DNA of 16,967 bases from an uncultured Pseudomonadota bacterium (GTDB taxonomy: Bacteria > Bdellovibrionota_B > Oligoflexia > Oligoflexales > CAILAO01), in NCBI GenBank assembly GCA_903832105.1, contig CAILAO010000782.1, forward strand, positions 1-16,967, written 5' to 3'. The position numbers and the translations under genes are program-made. This document shows, piece after piece, positions 1 through 8,800 of the stretch (its first letter is position 1; every line of letters begins with the position of its first letter). The notes beneath the pieces were generated by a model that worked only from the letters and a program-made list of their open reading frames with translations, did not search any database and was not told the DNA's origin.

Positions 1-131
1 ACTATCTTTTAATAATTTTAGTCAGATAGATCCCAACATTTAGAAGATTTCTGGATTTTAACTGCCTATTTATGAATCGCCTTTTTTGGCAAAGAACCAA
101 CCCGTCGTTATTTCATGCGTTTTTTTATTTT
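1..131. other. AT-rich gene-free left edge
   Basis: No reading frame of useful length and no clear signal lies between the window edge and the stop of the protease gene. A run of T near 120-129 and a short 3-bp GCC/GGC pairing near 79-90 do not make a convincing terminator for the leftward gene. Confidence 0.5.
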
Positions 132-2774
132 CTACTGCGATGCTAACAGCATCTCTTTAACAAGAACGAGCTTGCTCGGTCCGCCGTTATCAGTGATAAC
201 ATCGAGTCTCACAATCACATTAGATGAACCATCATACTTGGAGAGATCAAGATTTATCGATTTCCCTTTGACTTGAGATCCTGTTTCTCTCGCGAGAACG
301 TCGAACGTTTTTCCGCCATCGGAAGAAACTTTTACGAAGAAAAAGTCCCAGTTTTCTTCAAGCAGATAGATTGTTGAGATTGTTAAACTCGTCTTTCGCG
401 AAGCCGTGAGATCAAAGGTCATCGCTGCGGAGAGGTTTTTATTATTATCCAGAGGTTTGGGGTCAACACCTTGGCCTTTCGGTAGAATCGCGGCTGCACT
501 GAGTCCATATGAGGTTGTCAACCACTGACTTGCGGCGATGGAAGACCCCGAAAGTTTCCAGCTTCCCCCGCGCTTAACTGCTTGCGGAGCGGATGCAAAG
601 ACTTCGTAAGAGACATAGCTTGAACGAACATTTGCTTTAACGCCCACCATTTTAACCTTATATACACCTTCACGATCAGGATTGAATGAGAAGGTAGCTA
701 CCTTAAATCCTTGCTCACTCGCGCTTTTCATCTGAGAAGCTGGAATGCTCGCGACAACTTTGTCACCCACCAAAATATCGACTTTTTCGACATCTGACGA
801 GAACAGCCCTTCGAGCGCTATTGCACGTTTTGGTGACGTGAAATTTTTAAACGTTGCGCTGTTTGGGTAGCGGGAAGGAAGATAGATCCAGCCGCCAGCA
901 TCATCGACATCGGCATTGGCAAGTTCGAGTGCGGCCGGTCCAATCTCCAAAACACCCTTCCACATACTTTCCTTTAGAGGCATTTCGTCAAAAACCAGTC
1001 TGAAGTAAACGTCACCAGATCCTTCAAAACCTCCAGATGTAGGATAAACACACGTTTCATCTTTTGCTTTTACCGCGGAATTTTCTTCCTCATCTTCATC
1101 AATGGCGCACCAAACACTTTCAAACGAAATTCCGTCGGTTGAGGCTTGGAGGGCATGACTAATGGACTCGGTATCGCTTAGATGGAACGTGAATTTAACA
1201 CGGCCGTTTAGAGACATTTTTATTTTTGGCAGTTCAACAAGCGACTGACTTAGATCGCTCACAATTTGTCCTCTTGTGGTATCAAGGAATAGCTTCCGAT
1301 CTCCTGTCGAGGTAATTTCGGCACGGTTTGTGGTTGCAAAGGCTCCGTTCAGTTCGAAGATATTATCGGTCACTCGCTCAGCGGCCCAGACAACTCTTTT
1401 TCCCGTGAACTCCTCACGTCCAACAGAAGCCGTGACGGCAATCTCGTAGGTCCCAGCCTGTGACAATGTCACGTGGATATCTTGGCCTTTGGCCGTTTGA
1501 ACGATCGATCCATTCGATTTATTTTTGATATTCCATGTGAACGATACGTTTCCAAAGTCCTGTTTTTTGGATAATCCTAAAACCACTCCAGAGAGTGTGA
1601 TGTTTTTATTGATCGGGACGAATCCCTTGGCGATATCCTTCGAGTCAACTGCAACATTGAGCGTGCTCTCGAAAAAGAGTTGCTCGGGCTTCATGAGCGC
1701 CTTAAGCACCAGAATTTCGACTCCACCACGCATCATGGCGGTTTCGATAAAGCTACGAGTGATCGTGAAGTAGCCTTTATCGTTCTCAGTTGCCGCGGGA
1801 GTTCCATCTTGACCGTTGCCAACCAAGCCCCAGCTATTTTTCACTATGACCGCTTGGAAGGGATTATGGAAAACTTTCTTCACTTCAGCGGCTGACATTG
1901 CGCCGCCGCGTCCACCTTCGGTGACGAAGTCAACTGCGAGCATGGCGTGGCCACCATCAGGAAGGCATCCTGTGTCTTTACACTTGGATGCGTCCCAAAC
2001 CGGATCGTCGCCGCCAATACCAAAGAGCGTCATTGTAGAATATGGCACAGGCATTTGATCTGCCAATGCTCTCTTAAGGTAATGGGTCACCATGTCAAAG
2101 TTATCAGGCGTAAACGTAATCGATTCAAAGTCATCAGCGCGGACACTGATGCGCTCTTTCATAAACGATATTGGCGTATAACGTTTCCCTTGAAATGTGA
2201 ATGAATCAGTCGGTTGAATGGGCTTCTTTCCGAAGATTTCGACCAACTCACTAAAGATCAAGCGATCATTACTGCGATAGGCTCTCAGTTTCGCTGGGTC
2301 TGCAAAGGTTTTTGAAAAATGTTCGCCGATTCTTGCTTGGAGATCTCCCGTCGCGTCGAATTTAAAGTTGAAGACATCTTCTGGAACCATACCGACTTCT
2401 TCTGCCAACTTGAGTGCTCCGGGAACTCGGAAGCCTTCGTGGACATCGTGCAAAGCTGCGACCGGATCTGATGCATCGAGGATTTTCTTTAATTGATCGA
2501 AGATGTGATAGAAGCCAAGATATTCTTCAGAGAGATCAAGCGTTGTTCCATTCTTTAACTCTACCGCTTCCATGAGTCCTGCGACAGAATAGGCCCAGCA
2601 GAAACCAACGCTGTACTGATTCTTAGCGCCTGTTTGTGGTATGTGAACGGTATCGAGTCCGGATCTTTGCGACTCGTGGCTTGAGCGTCCGCAAGAAACA
2701 ACAAGAACCGCCATAAAAATGTAGACCAACGTGATCACTAAATTTGATGTGCTACTAGTATACGGTTTCCGCAT
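132..2774 (-). CDS. Papain-like (C1A) cysteine protease lipoprotein with beta-rich C-terminal domains
   Basis: This 880-residue protein starts with a hydrophobic signal segment (about residues 11-27) ending in the lipobox VVSC, with Cys28 as the probable lipidated residue. It should therefore be anchored at an outer face of a membrane or in the periplasm. The segment QYSVGFCWAYS holds the C1A oxyanion Gln53 and nucleophile Cys59. GGHAML supplies His276 and VKNSWG supplies Asn313, so the catalytic set is complete and in the normal order. No obvious long propeptide precedes the Gln-Cys block. After the protease domain (to about residue 365) come a PKD/Ig-like segment (about 390-470), a jelly-roll-like segment (about 475-600), another Ig-like segment (about 640-735) and a final beta-rich segment (about 740-880). 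These were judged by pattern only. A GAGG ribosome site lies 6 bases before ATG. Substrate is unknown; a role in degrading extracellular or prey protein is inference. It stands alone, divergent from the efflux operon. Confidence 0.85.
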   Translation of the reverse strand: MRKPYTSSTSNLVITLVYIFMAVLVVSCGRSSHESQRSGLDTVHIPQTGAKNQYSVGFCWAYSVAGLMEAVELKNGTTLDLSEEYLGFYHIFDQLKKILDASDPVAALHDVHEGFRVPGALKLAEEVGMVPEDVFNFKFDATGDLQARIGEHFSKTFADPAKLRAYRSNDRLIFSELVEIFGKKPIQPTDSFTFQGKRYTPISFMKERISVRADDFESITFTPDNFDMVTHYLKRALADQMPVPYSTMTLFGIGGDDPVWDASKCKDTGCLPDGGHAMLAVDFVTEGGRGGAMSAAEVKKVFHNPFQAVIVKNSWGLVGNGQDGTPAATENDKGYFTITRSFIETAMMRGGVEILVLKALMKPEQLFFESTLNVAVDSKDIAKGFVPINKNITLSGVVLGLSKKQDFGNVSFTWNIKNKSNGSIVQTAKGQDIHVTLSQAGTYEIAVTASVGREEFTGKRVVWAAERVTDNIFELNGAFATTNRAEITSTGDRKLFLDTTRGQIVSDLSQSLVELPKIKMSLNGRVKFTFHLSDTESISHALQASTDGISFESVWCAIDEDEEENSAVKAKDETCVYPTSGGFEGSGDVYFRLVFDEMPLKESMWKGVLEIGPAALELANADVDDAGGWIYLPSRYPNSATFKNFTSPKRAIALEGLFSSDVEKVDILVGDKVVASIPASQMKSASEQGFKVATFSFNPDREGVYKVKMVGVKANVRSSYVSYEVFASAPQAVKRGGSWKLSGSSIAASQWLTTSYGLSAAAILPKGQGVDPKPLDNNKNLSAAMTFDLTASRKTSLTISTIYLLEENWDFFFVKVSSDGGKTFDVLARETGSQVKGKSINLDLSKYDGSSNVIVRLDVITDNGGPSKLVLVKEMLLASQ

Positions 2775-2847
2775 AGAGCACCTCGTCCTTTCCCAGTGTC
2801 AAAAAAATAAACACCGATTCCGCGCGTCGCTAGGCGCTGTAACTTGA

Positions 2848-2901
2848 GTTGGATCACCCGTGAGCCAACCGCTGACTGGCCAACCAGTCAGCTTTATTTT
2901 T
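2848..2901 (+). terminator. Tandem hairpins plus T-rich tract: orphan + strand terminator candidate
   Basis: Arms 2848-2857 and 2860-2869 pair over 10 bp with one mismatch. Arms GCTGACTGG (2871-2879) and CCAGTCAGC (2884-2892) pair perfectly around a CCAA loop and are followed at once by TTTATTTTT (2893-2901). This is the layout of a rho-independent terminator reading rightward. No rightward gene lies upstream of it: the protease gene is on the other strand. It may therefore end a small RNA or an antisense transcript. On the minus strand there is no T tract, but the hairpins would lie in the protease mRNA leader if transcription starts upstream. Confidence 0.5.
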
Positions 2902-3100
2902 GCAACAAATGCGCCATATGAACGGCAGTTCTTGGATTCCCTCGGGTATAGACGTAACCAATTGTAATTAATATATAAATTTAATTTCTTCACCATCTAC
3001 CTCTAAAGGGGACATGTTTGGCTTTTCCCGAAAAATGCTCTCTTGATGTTAAGAAACTAACGCTTTGTCTTGTTTTCTGACAGTTTTGAGGATTTCTATG

Positions 3101-3122
3101 AAGTCTTTGAGATGAAAGACTT
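3101..3122. repeat. Perfect 8-bp inverted repeat upstream of the efflux promoter
   Basis: AAGTCTTT (3101-3108) and AAAGACTT (3115-3122) are exact reverse complements separated by 6 bases. No T tract follows on either strand, so it looks more like a protein-binding site than a terminator. Its centre is about 50 bp, near five helical turns, upstream of the centre of the second inverted repeat, although the two arm sequences are unrelated. Confidence 0.4.
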
Positions 3123-3149
3123 ACAGATGAAACTGCGTGAAAAATCAAC

Positions 3150-3172
3150 ATCTAGGCAACAACTGCCTAGAT
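3150..3172. promoter_or_regulatory. Operator-like perfect 9-bp inverted repeat
   Basis: ATCTAGGCA (3150-3158) and TGCCTAGAT (3164-3172) are exact reverse complements around the spacer ACAAC. The repeat ends 8 bases before the -35 box of the promoter that should drive the efflux operon, placing its centre near -56. That is a typical place for an activator or dimeric regulator site. No regulator gene lies in the window, so the binding protein is unknown. Confidence 0.5.
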
Positions 3173-3180
3173 CTCCAAAT

Positions 3181-3210
3181 TTGACGTTAACCATGCCTAT
3201 TTGTTAAACT
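3181..3210 (+). promoter_or_regulatory. Sigma70-like promoter of the efflux operon
   Basis: TTGACG (3181-3186, five of six consensus matches) is followed after 18 bases by TAAACT (3205-3210, four of six). Transcription would begin near 3217, giving a leader of about 88 bases before the TTG start of the channel gene. The leader contains a T8 run and an A7 run but no strong hairpin. Confidence 0.4.
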
Positions 3211-3290
3211 TTTCATAAGACTAAGACGCCTTTTTTTTGCCCCTCGGGAACTTTTTAAGCGAAAAAAATCACGGCTAATACTTATAGAAT

Positions 3291-3295
3291 GGAGG
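3291..3295 (+). promoter_or_regulatory. Ribosome binding site fixing a TTG start
   Basis: GGAGG lies 9 bases before the TTG at 3305. No in-frame ATG occurs before the signal peptide, so this site supports TTG as the true start of the TolC-family gene. Confidence 0.7.
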
Positions 3296-3304
3296 TTTCG
3301 TACT

Positions 3305-4708
3305 TTGAACTACACTAAACACTCATGGAGTATAGGCTACACAGGTTTGCCTTCGCTCCTTTTGTATGCTCTCTCATGCACGTTTTTTTTCCCTAACATC
3401 GGATTTACAGCGGAAAAACCTCAAATTAAAGCGGCGTCAACCTCACCGCAGAAGACATTCATCTCGCTCGGAGATGCGGTGAGTAAAGCGGTCAAACTTT
3501 CATCCCAGAAAATCGCAGCAGAAGCAGATTTCAATGCGCAAAACAACAAGTCTTGGCAGGCATGGACCGGGATTGGGCCGAAAGTAACCGCAGATTATAC
3601 CGATATTAAATTCGACAAAAAACTTGAGAAGCAATATGGACCTATGACGATTCCTGTGCGTGATGATAAAAGCAGAATGGGAAGCATCACACTCGCACAA
3701 CCCATCGTCAGCCTTTATCCGTTGATCCAGTATGCCCGTTTTGAAAGCACTCAAACCGACATCAAGTACAAAGTACTAAAAATTGTGGAGCGCGAAACAG
3801 CCTTTGGCGCGGCGGAAGTTTATCGAAGGTCACAGCAGGCCGAAGAAATGCACCAGATTGCCCAAGCGAGTATCAAGGCCGCTGAAAATCAGAGTCGCGA
3901 TGCTCAGGCCCTATATCGCGTAGGAAAACTTACGAGAGGCGATCTTTTGAAGATCGAAATGGCTATTTTAGATGCGAAAGCCCAGGAGGCCAAGGCCGAA
4001 GCTGTGAAGGAAACAGCGTTCTCAGCGCTATGCGAAATGGTCGGATTGACGCTCCCCTGCAATCCAAAACTTGAAGTGCTGAGCCGTAATGTTAATGAAA
4101 CCGCGGTATCCATTCCCGATCTCGGCACCGCTGTCAATGCTGCCATGTCAAAACGATTTGAAATGGAAACTGCGAATCTCGGGATTGAGCTCGCATCTTT
4201 TGGGAAACAGCTTGCCTACGCGAAGTTCACGCCTCAAGTTAATGCCTTCATAAAGTGGGAGCGAAACTTCACCACTCAAGAGGATAATGAAAAAAACAGT
4301 CGGGCGATCGGGCTTCAAGCCACATGGGAGCTCTGGGATAATGGATCTCGATTCTTTGCCGTACACGAAGCTGCCGAACAGGTTGCGAAGGCGGAGGCTT
4401 TAAAAGCCGATCAGGAGAGAAAAATTCGTTTGGAAATCTACCAGTCGACCGCCTATCTAAAAGCAGCGCAGGAAACCCTGAGTCTTGCTCGCGGTGCAGT
4501 GAGTCAGGCAGAAGAATCGTATCGAATTGAGCAGGCGCGTTTCAAGTCGGGTGCGACGACAGCGACCGAGCTTCTCCTCTCGGAAACGGCGCAAACAAGA
4601 GCACGTGGTGGTCTTGTCGCCGCCCTAACCGAACTTGATATTCAACATCTAAATCTTCAAAAGGCTATGGGGCATGAAACTCCAAATTTAGCCATACCTT
4701 CAAAATAA
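3305..4708 (+). CDS. TolC-family outer-membrane efflux channel
   Basis: This 467-residue protein is the outer-membrane exit duct of the pump encoded by the next two genes. It has a signal peptide with a hydrophobic core around residues 15-34 and a likely cleavage after GFTA. Two OEP-type repeats of long amphipathic helices follow, about residues 50-245 and 270-455. Alanine-, glutamine- and glutamate-rich heptads such as AEEMHQIAQASIKAAENQ occur in the first repeat, and the second has the family-typical RFKSGATTATELLLSE pattern. Length fits the family. Start is TTG with a GGAGG site. It is the first gene of a three-gene operon, with 20 bases to the adaptor gene. Family assignment is firm; the substrate of the pump is not predictable. 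Confidence 0.9.
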   Translation: MNYTKHSWSIGYTGLPSLLLYALSCTFFFPNIGFTAEKPQIKAASTSPQKTFISLGDAVSKAVKLSSQKIAAEADFNAQNNKSWQAWTGIGPKVTADYTDIKFDKKLEKQYGPMTIPVRDDKSRMGSITLAQPIVSLYPLIQYARFESTQTDIKYKVLKIVERETAFGAAEVYRRSQQAEEMHQIAQASIKAAENQSRDAQALYRVGKLTRGDLLKIEMAILDAKAQEAKAEAVKETAFSALCEMVGLTLPCNPKLEVLSRNVNETAVSIPDLGTAVNAAMSKRFEMETANLGIELASFGKQLAYAKFTPQVNAFIKWERNFTTQEDNEKNSRAIGLQATWELWDNGSRFFAVHEAAEQVAKAEALKADQERKIRLEIYQSTAYLKAAQETLSLARGAVSQAEESYRIEQARFKSGATTATELLLSETAQTRARGGLVAALTELDIQHLNLQKAMGHETPNLAIPSK

Positions 4709-4728
4709 GCAGTAAAGGAAGTTTTGAC

Positions 4729-5781
4729 ATGAAAAGCGTGAACATGACTGTGACTCGTAGCGTTAGCTCTCTTGCAGCGATAGCCATCTGCATGTTGTTT
4801 TTTTCGTGCGAATTCAGCCAAAAAAAGCTGAGTCTTCCGAAAGCCAAAACTGCTGACGGAAAGGTTGATGCTGGCGAAACAGCACCTCCATCGCCTTCGT
4901 CAACGGCAGAGGCCCAATCTTCAAAGACAGGAGAACCTCCGGGAAATATTGCTCTCCCCGACGGAGTGGAACCGCTTACAGAGCAAGCACCTAACGGAAC
5001 CGAAAAAAAGACAACGCAGGCCCCCTCTGGAATTCAAGAAATTCCTTCGGTTGGTCCCAGCGATGAGCCGAGGCGCGAATACAGACTTTCAGGTGCCGTA
5101 ACCGCTCCGAGGCGTTCGGTTCTCACATTTAAGGTCGGCGGCTTTATCGAGAAGACTATGGCGAAACCGGGCGATCGTCTCAAAGCGGGAGATGTTCTTG
5201 CTATGTTAGAGCAACAAGATTACGAGCTTCGCTTTAAGTTGGCTTCGGCGCGTCGTGACCAAGCAAAAGTAGCACTTGATACGGCGGAAAAAGACTTTAA
5301 ACGTGAACGTGAACTTAAAAGTGCGAGAGCGACCACTTCGATGTCATTCGAAAAAATCAATGCAGCGTTTCAAGCATCAGAAATCAACTTAAAAATGGCA
5401 GAGCTTGATATGTCGATTGGCGAGAAAGCTCTCAACGATACCAAACTCGTGGCACCTTATGACTGTGTTGTATCGCAGCAGTTTAAATATGCCGGCGAAC
5501 AAGTTGGCCCAAGCGGAGGCAATGTTTTTGAAGTCTATGACACCGCAGCAACAGAGATCAGCCTTTCGGCGCCCGAAAGACTGATGGGAAAAATTAAAAA
5601 TGGCGATGAACTCACGGTCACGATCCCGGCGATTCAATACTCCGAGATCGCGAAAGTGATCAGAGTCGTACCTTCGATTTCCAACGCCACGCGAACCTTC
5701 GAAGTGGTCGCGCAGTTTGCTAAGGTCGACGAACGCGTTGTTCCTGGACACTTTGCTGAAGCTGTTGTGCAGGTTAAATAA
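4729..5781 (+). CDS. RND efflux periplasmic adaptor (membrane-fusion) lipoprotein
   Basis: This 350-residue protein joins the inner-membrane pump to the outer-membrane channel. The signal peptide ends in MLFFSC with Cys27 as a probable lipidation site; the lipobox is atypical because of the two Phe. A long Pro/Ser/Thr/Glu-rich, low-complexity linker (about residues 28-115) precedes the barrel-sandwich half-motif (about 118-165; FKVGGFIEKTMAKPGDRLKA). An alpha-hairpin follows (about 165-228), then the second lipoyl half (KLVAPYDCVVSQQFKYAGEQV) and the beta-barrel domain to the end. The HlyD/AcrA-like order is complete. The linker is much longer than the few residues seen in most relatives. AGGAAG sits 7 bases before ATG 4729, supporting this start over the in-frame ATG at 4744. 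There are 24 bases between its stop and the pump ATG. Confidence 0.9.
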   Translation: MKSVNMTVTRSVSSLAAIAICMLFFSCEFSQKKLSLPKAKTADGKVDAGETAPPSPSSTAEAQSSKTGEPPGNIALPDGVEPLTEQAPNGTEKKTTQAPSGIQEIPSVGPSDEPRREYRLSGAVTAPRRSVLTFKVGGFIEKTMAKPGDRLKAGDVLAMLEQQDYELRFKLASARRDQAKVALDTAEKDFKRERELKSARATTSMSFEKINAAFQASEINLKMAELDMSIGEKALNDTKLVAPYDCVVSQQFKYAGEQVGPSGGNVFEVYDTAATEISLSAPERLMGKIKNGDELTVTIPAIQYSEIAKVIRVVPSISNATRTFEVVAQFAKVDERVVPGHFAEAVVQVK

Positions 5782-5790
5782 CTCTTTTTT

Positions 5791-5796
5791 GGAAGG
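5791..5796 (+). promoter_or_regulatory. Ribosome binding site that decides the pump start
   Basis: GGAAGG lies 9 bases before ATG 5806 but directly abuts the in-frame TTG at 5797. The spacing favours ATG 5806, which also gives the usual RND N-terminus MFLSDVSIRRPVFATM. Confidence 0.7.
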
Positions 5797-5805
5797 TTGA
5801 GTCCC

Positions 5806-8800
5806 ATGTTTCTTTCCGATGTCTCGATTAGGCGTCCCGTCTTTGCGACCATGCTCAATGTTATTTTGATCGTCTTTGGGATTTTTGCATGGCCAAAGTT
5901 AAGCGTAGATCTTATTCCGAACATTGACTTCCCCGCTGTAACAGTCACGATTGTTTATCCGGGGGCTGACCCGGAGTCTGTCGAACAGAAAGTCCTCGAT
6001 CCCTTAGAAAAGGCTGTGAATAGCATTGCTGGTCTTAAGGAGCTTCATTCATCGGCATATCCAAATTTTGGTCAGATTGTTCTTCTTTTTAATTTGGAGA
6101 TGAAGTCGTCTGATGTTGCACAAGATGTGCGGGACAAAGTATTCGCAGCCCTTGGGAATCTTCCCGAAGATGTAGAAACACCGATCATACAGAAACTCGA
6201 TATCATGGGCTCGCCCATTGTGAAGATCGCACTGGCGGCTGACAAGCTTGAAATTGGAAAACTTTCGGCTTTAGCTAAAGATGTTATTAAGCCAAGTTTC
6301 GAACGTATTCACGGGGTTGCTCGCGTCGACCTTACTGGTAATAGAGAGCGTGAGGTTCATATCCTGATCAATCGTGAGCAACTATCGAGCTTTGGTCTCA
6401 CGCCAAGTGATGTGATCAATTCCGTGAAACAGCAGAATCTCGATCTTCCAAGCGGAAAGGTTCAAGATGAGGCAAGATATTGGACCGTACGAGTCAAGGG
6501 AGCATTGACCACTGCAGACGAGATTGCGCGCCTCCCCATATTAAATCCGAGAGGTGTGAGCGTCAGGATTTCCGAAGTTGCGACGGTGATCGACACAATC
6601 CAAGAAGAGGAAACCGCGGCGCTCCTCGATGGAAAACCTACCGTTCTTCTCGCGGTCTATAAGCAAACCGACGCTAACACAACCTCGGTCGCAGACGCCA
6701 CGCTTGATACCGTCGCAAAACTCAATAAAGAACTCCCAAAGGGAGTCAGTGTCAAGGTTGTCATGGACAACTCTGAATTCATCAAGGGTTCGATTAACTC
6801 GGTCAAATTGGATTTGATTATTGGCGCGATTTTGACGACGATTGTCGTGCTTCTCTTTTTAAGAAATCTTTGGGCCACGATTATCTGCTCAGTCGCCCTT
6901 CCAACTGCGGTTATTGCAACCTTCGCGTTTTTGAACTTTCAAGGGTTCACCCTCAACATGATGACGACGCTTGCGCTGAGTCTTTCTATAGGTATTTTGA
7001 TTGACGATGCGATTGTTGTCATAGAAAACATCTTTAGACATATCTCCATGAAGAAATCCGGAGCCCAAGCTGCGTCCGACGCGACCCGAGAAATCGGACT
7101 CGCGGTCTTGGCGACAACTCTCACTATTTGCGCAGTTTTTGTACCGGTGGCTTTCATGGAAGGGATCGTCGGCCGCTTCTTTTATCAGTTTGGTCTCACA
7201 GTAACGTTCGCAGTGCTCATTTCATTATTTGTTGCTTTCACCATGACGCCCATGCTGTCTAGCAAATATCTTAAGGGAGATGAACTCTCGAAAAACGGTT
7301 TTATCCGTGCGTTTCAGGAAAAAATTGAGCATTTCTTCAAAAGGTTAGATCATCTTTATCGTGGCATTCTTGGGTGGTGTCTTGATCATAGGGGAATCAC
7401 GTTAACGATTGGCGTCCTGACGTTTATTTTGAGCGCAGTGATGCTTAAATTTGTTCCAATGTCTTTTTTCCCAAAAGAAGATCGTGGTGCAATTGCAGTG
7501 TTCTACACTCTGCCTGAGGGAACGAGGCTGGAGATCACAAAAGAGATGAGTTTGTCTTTAGCGAGCGAAATCAAAAACTATCCCGGCGTGACAAGCATTA
7601 TTTCTTCCATCGCAAGCGGACAGGAAAAGAAACCCAACAGCGCTACGCTTGATGTGTTGCTTGTAGATCGGACCAAACGCTCATTTTCGCAGAGTGATCT
7701 CATGGATCGTATGCGCGAAGAGCTTGGACCGAAGTGGGCCGTTAAAGGCGCAGAATTGATGGTTTCAGAGGCGACGCATGGTCCTGGAATGAGAAGCTAT
7801 ACGATCCAGATTATTTTTCGAGGTTCACGTTGGGATGAGCTCGTGACGTATACGGATCAGGTTGTGGAGTACATTAAAAAAGATGTTAAGGACGCAGTTG
7901 ATGTGACATCAAGTAAGCCGAAATCCCAAAAAGAATTCAAGATCAAAATAGATCCTTTGAGGGCCGCAGACGTGGGTCTTTCAACAGCTCAGATTGCAAT
8001 GTCGATTAGGCAGCTTTTTGAGGGGTTGAAAGTAGGAGAGATCGAAGACGTTGGCACACGTTACGACATCAGACTCCGTGTCTCCGACAAAGACAGACTT
8101 GGGGGACAAGACTTAGCTGGCGTGACATTCACCAACACAAGAGGTCAGCAAATTGTTCTTGGATCGATTGCTGAGATAGAAGAATCGACAGCGCCGGCCA
8201 CAATCGCGCGATACGACGCGGAAAGGCAGATTACTGTTCTTGCGAATTTTAAGGGGAAAGACCTAAACGGAGCCATCGACAAGATTCAGGGCTATGTCGG
8301 AAAGACGTTACCCCCAACAATCACACAAAAACTTTCTGGTGAAGCAGACATCATGAAAGATGCTATTGCCTCGATTGTGCGCGCCCTACTTCTTGCTGTA
8401 ATTCTCGTCTTTATGGTGCTTTGCGCGCAGTACGAACGCTATGTTGCACCTCTTGTTATCATGCTTGCCCTTCCTCTTTCATTTACGGGCGCCTTTGGAT
8501 CGCTTCTCATCACTGGTCAGTCCATGACGATTTATGCCATGATCGGATTAATCCTACTCATGGGCATTGTCACTAAAAACGGGATTTTGCTCATCGATTT
8601 TACGCTCCAGAAGATGCGTGAGGGAAAGAGCGTTCACGACGCTCTCATGGAGGCCGGTCCTATTAGACTTAGACCCATTTTAATGACGACACTTGCTGCA
8701 GGATTCGGCATGGTTCCAGTTGCAGTGGGACATGGTGTTGGCGGCGAAATGAGATCCGCAATGGGGGTTTGTGTCATCGGAGGACTCTTGGTGTCAACCC

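Larger units (their letters stand above)
2775..3304. other. 530-bp divergent intergenic region with four inverted repeats
   Basis: This gap separates the leftward protease gene from the rightward efflux operon. It holds two adjacent hairpins followed by a T-rich tract (2848-2901), an AT-rich stretch (2959-2992), two perfect inverted repeats (3101-3122 and 3150-3172), a sigma70-like promoter (3181-3210) and a GGAGG ribosome site (3291-3295). No convincing protein gene was found in it. A 65-codon leftward frame exists at 2996-2799 but has no recognisable content. No convincing promoter for the protease gene was identified. Confidence 0.7.

Noticed and set aside
79..90. A possible terminator for the protease gene
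   Set aside because: The GCC/GGC pairing has only three base pairs around a T run; it is too weak to be called a terminator.
2799..2996. A 65-codon leftward frame just upstream of the protease gene
   Set aside because: It has a weak AGAGG close to its ATG but no recognisable content, and it runs through the two hairpins at 2848-2892. A leader peptide cannot be ruled out, but there is no positive support.
5797..5805. A TTG start for the RND pump, three codons upstream
   Set aside because: The GGAAGG site touches this TTG with no spacing, while ATG 5806 has normal 9-base spacing and the family-typical N-terminus.
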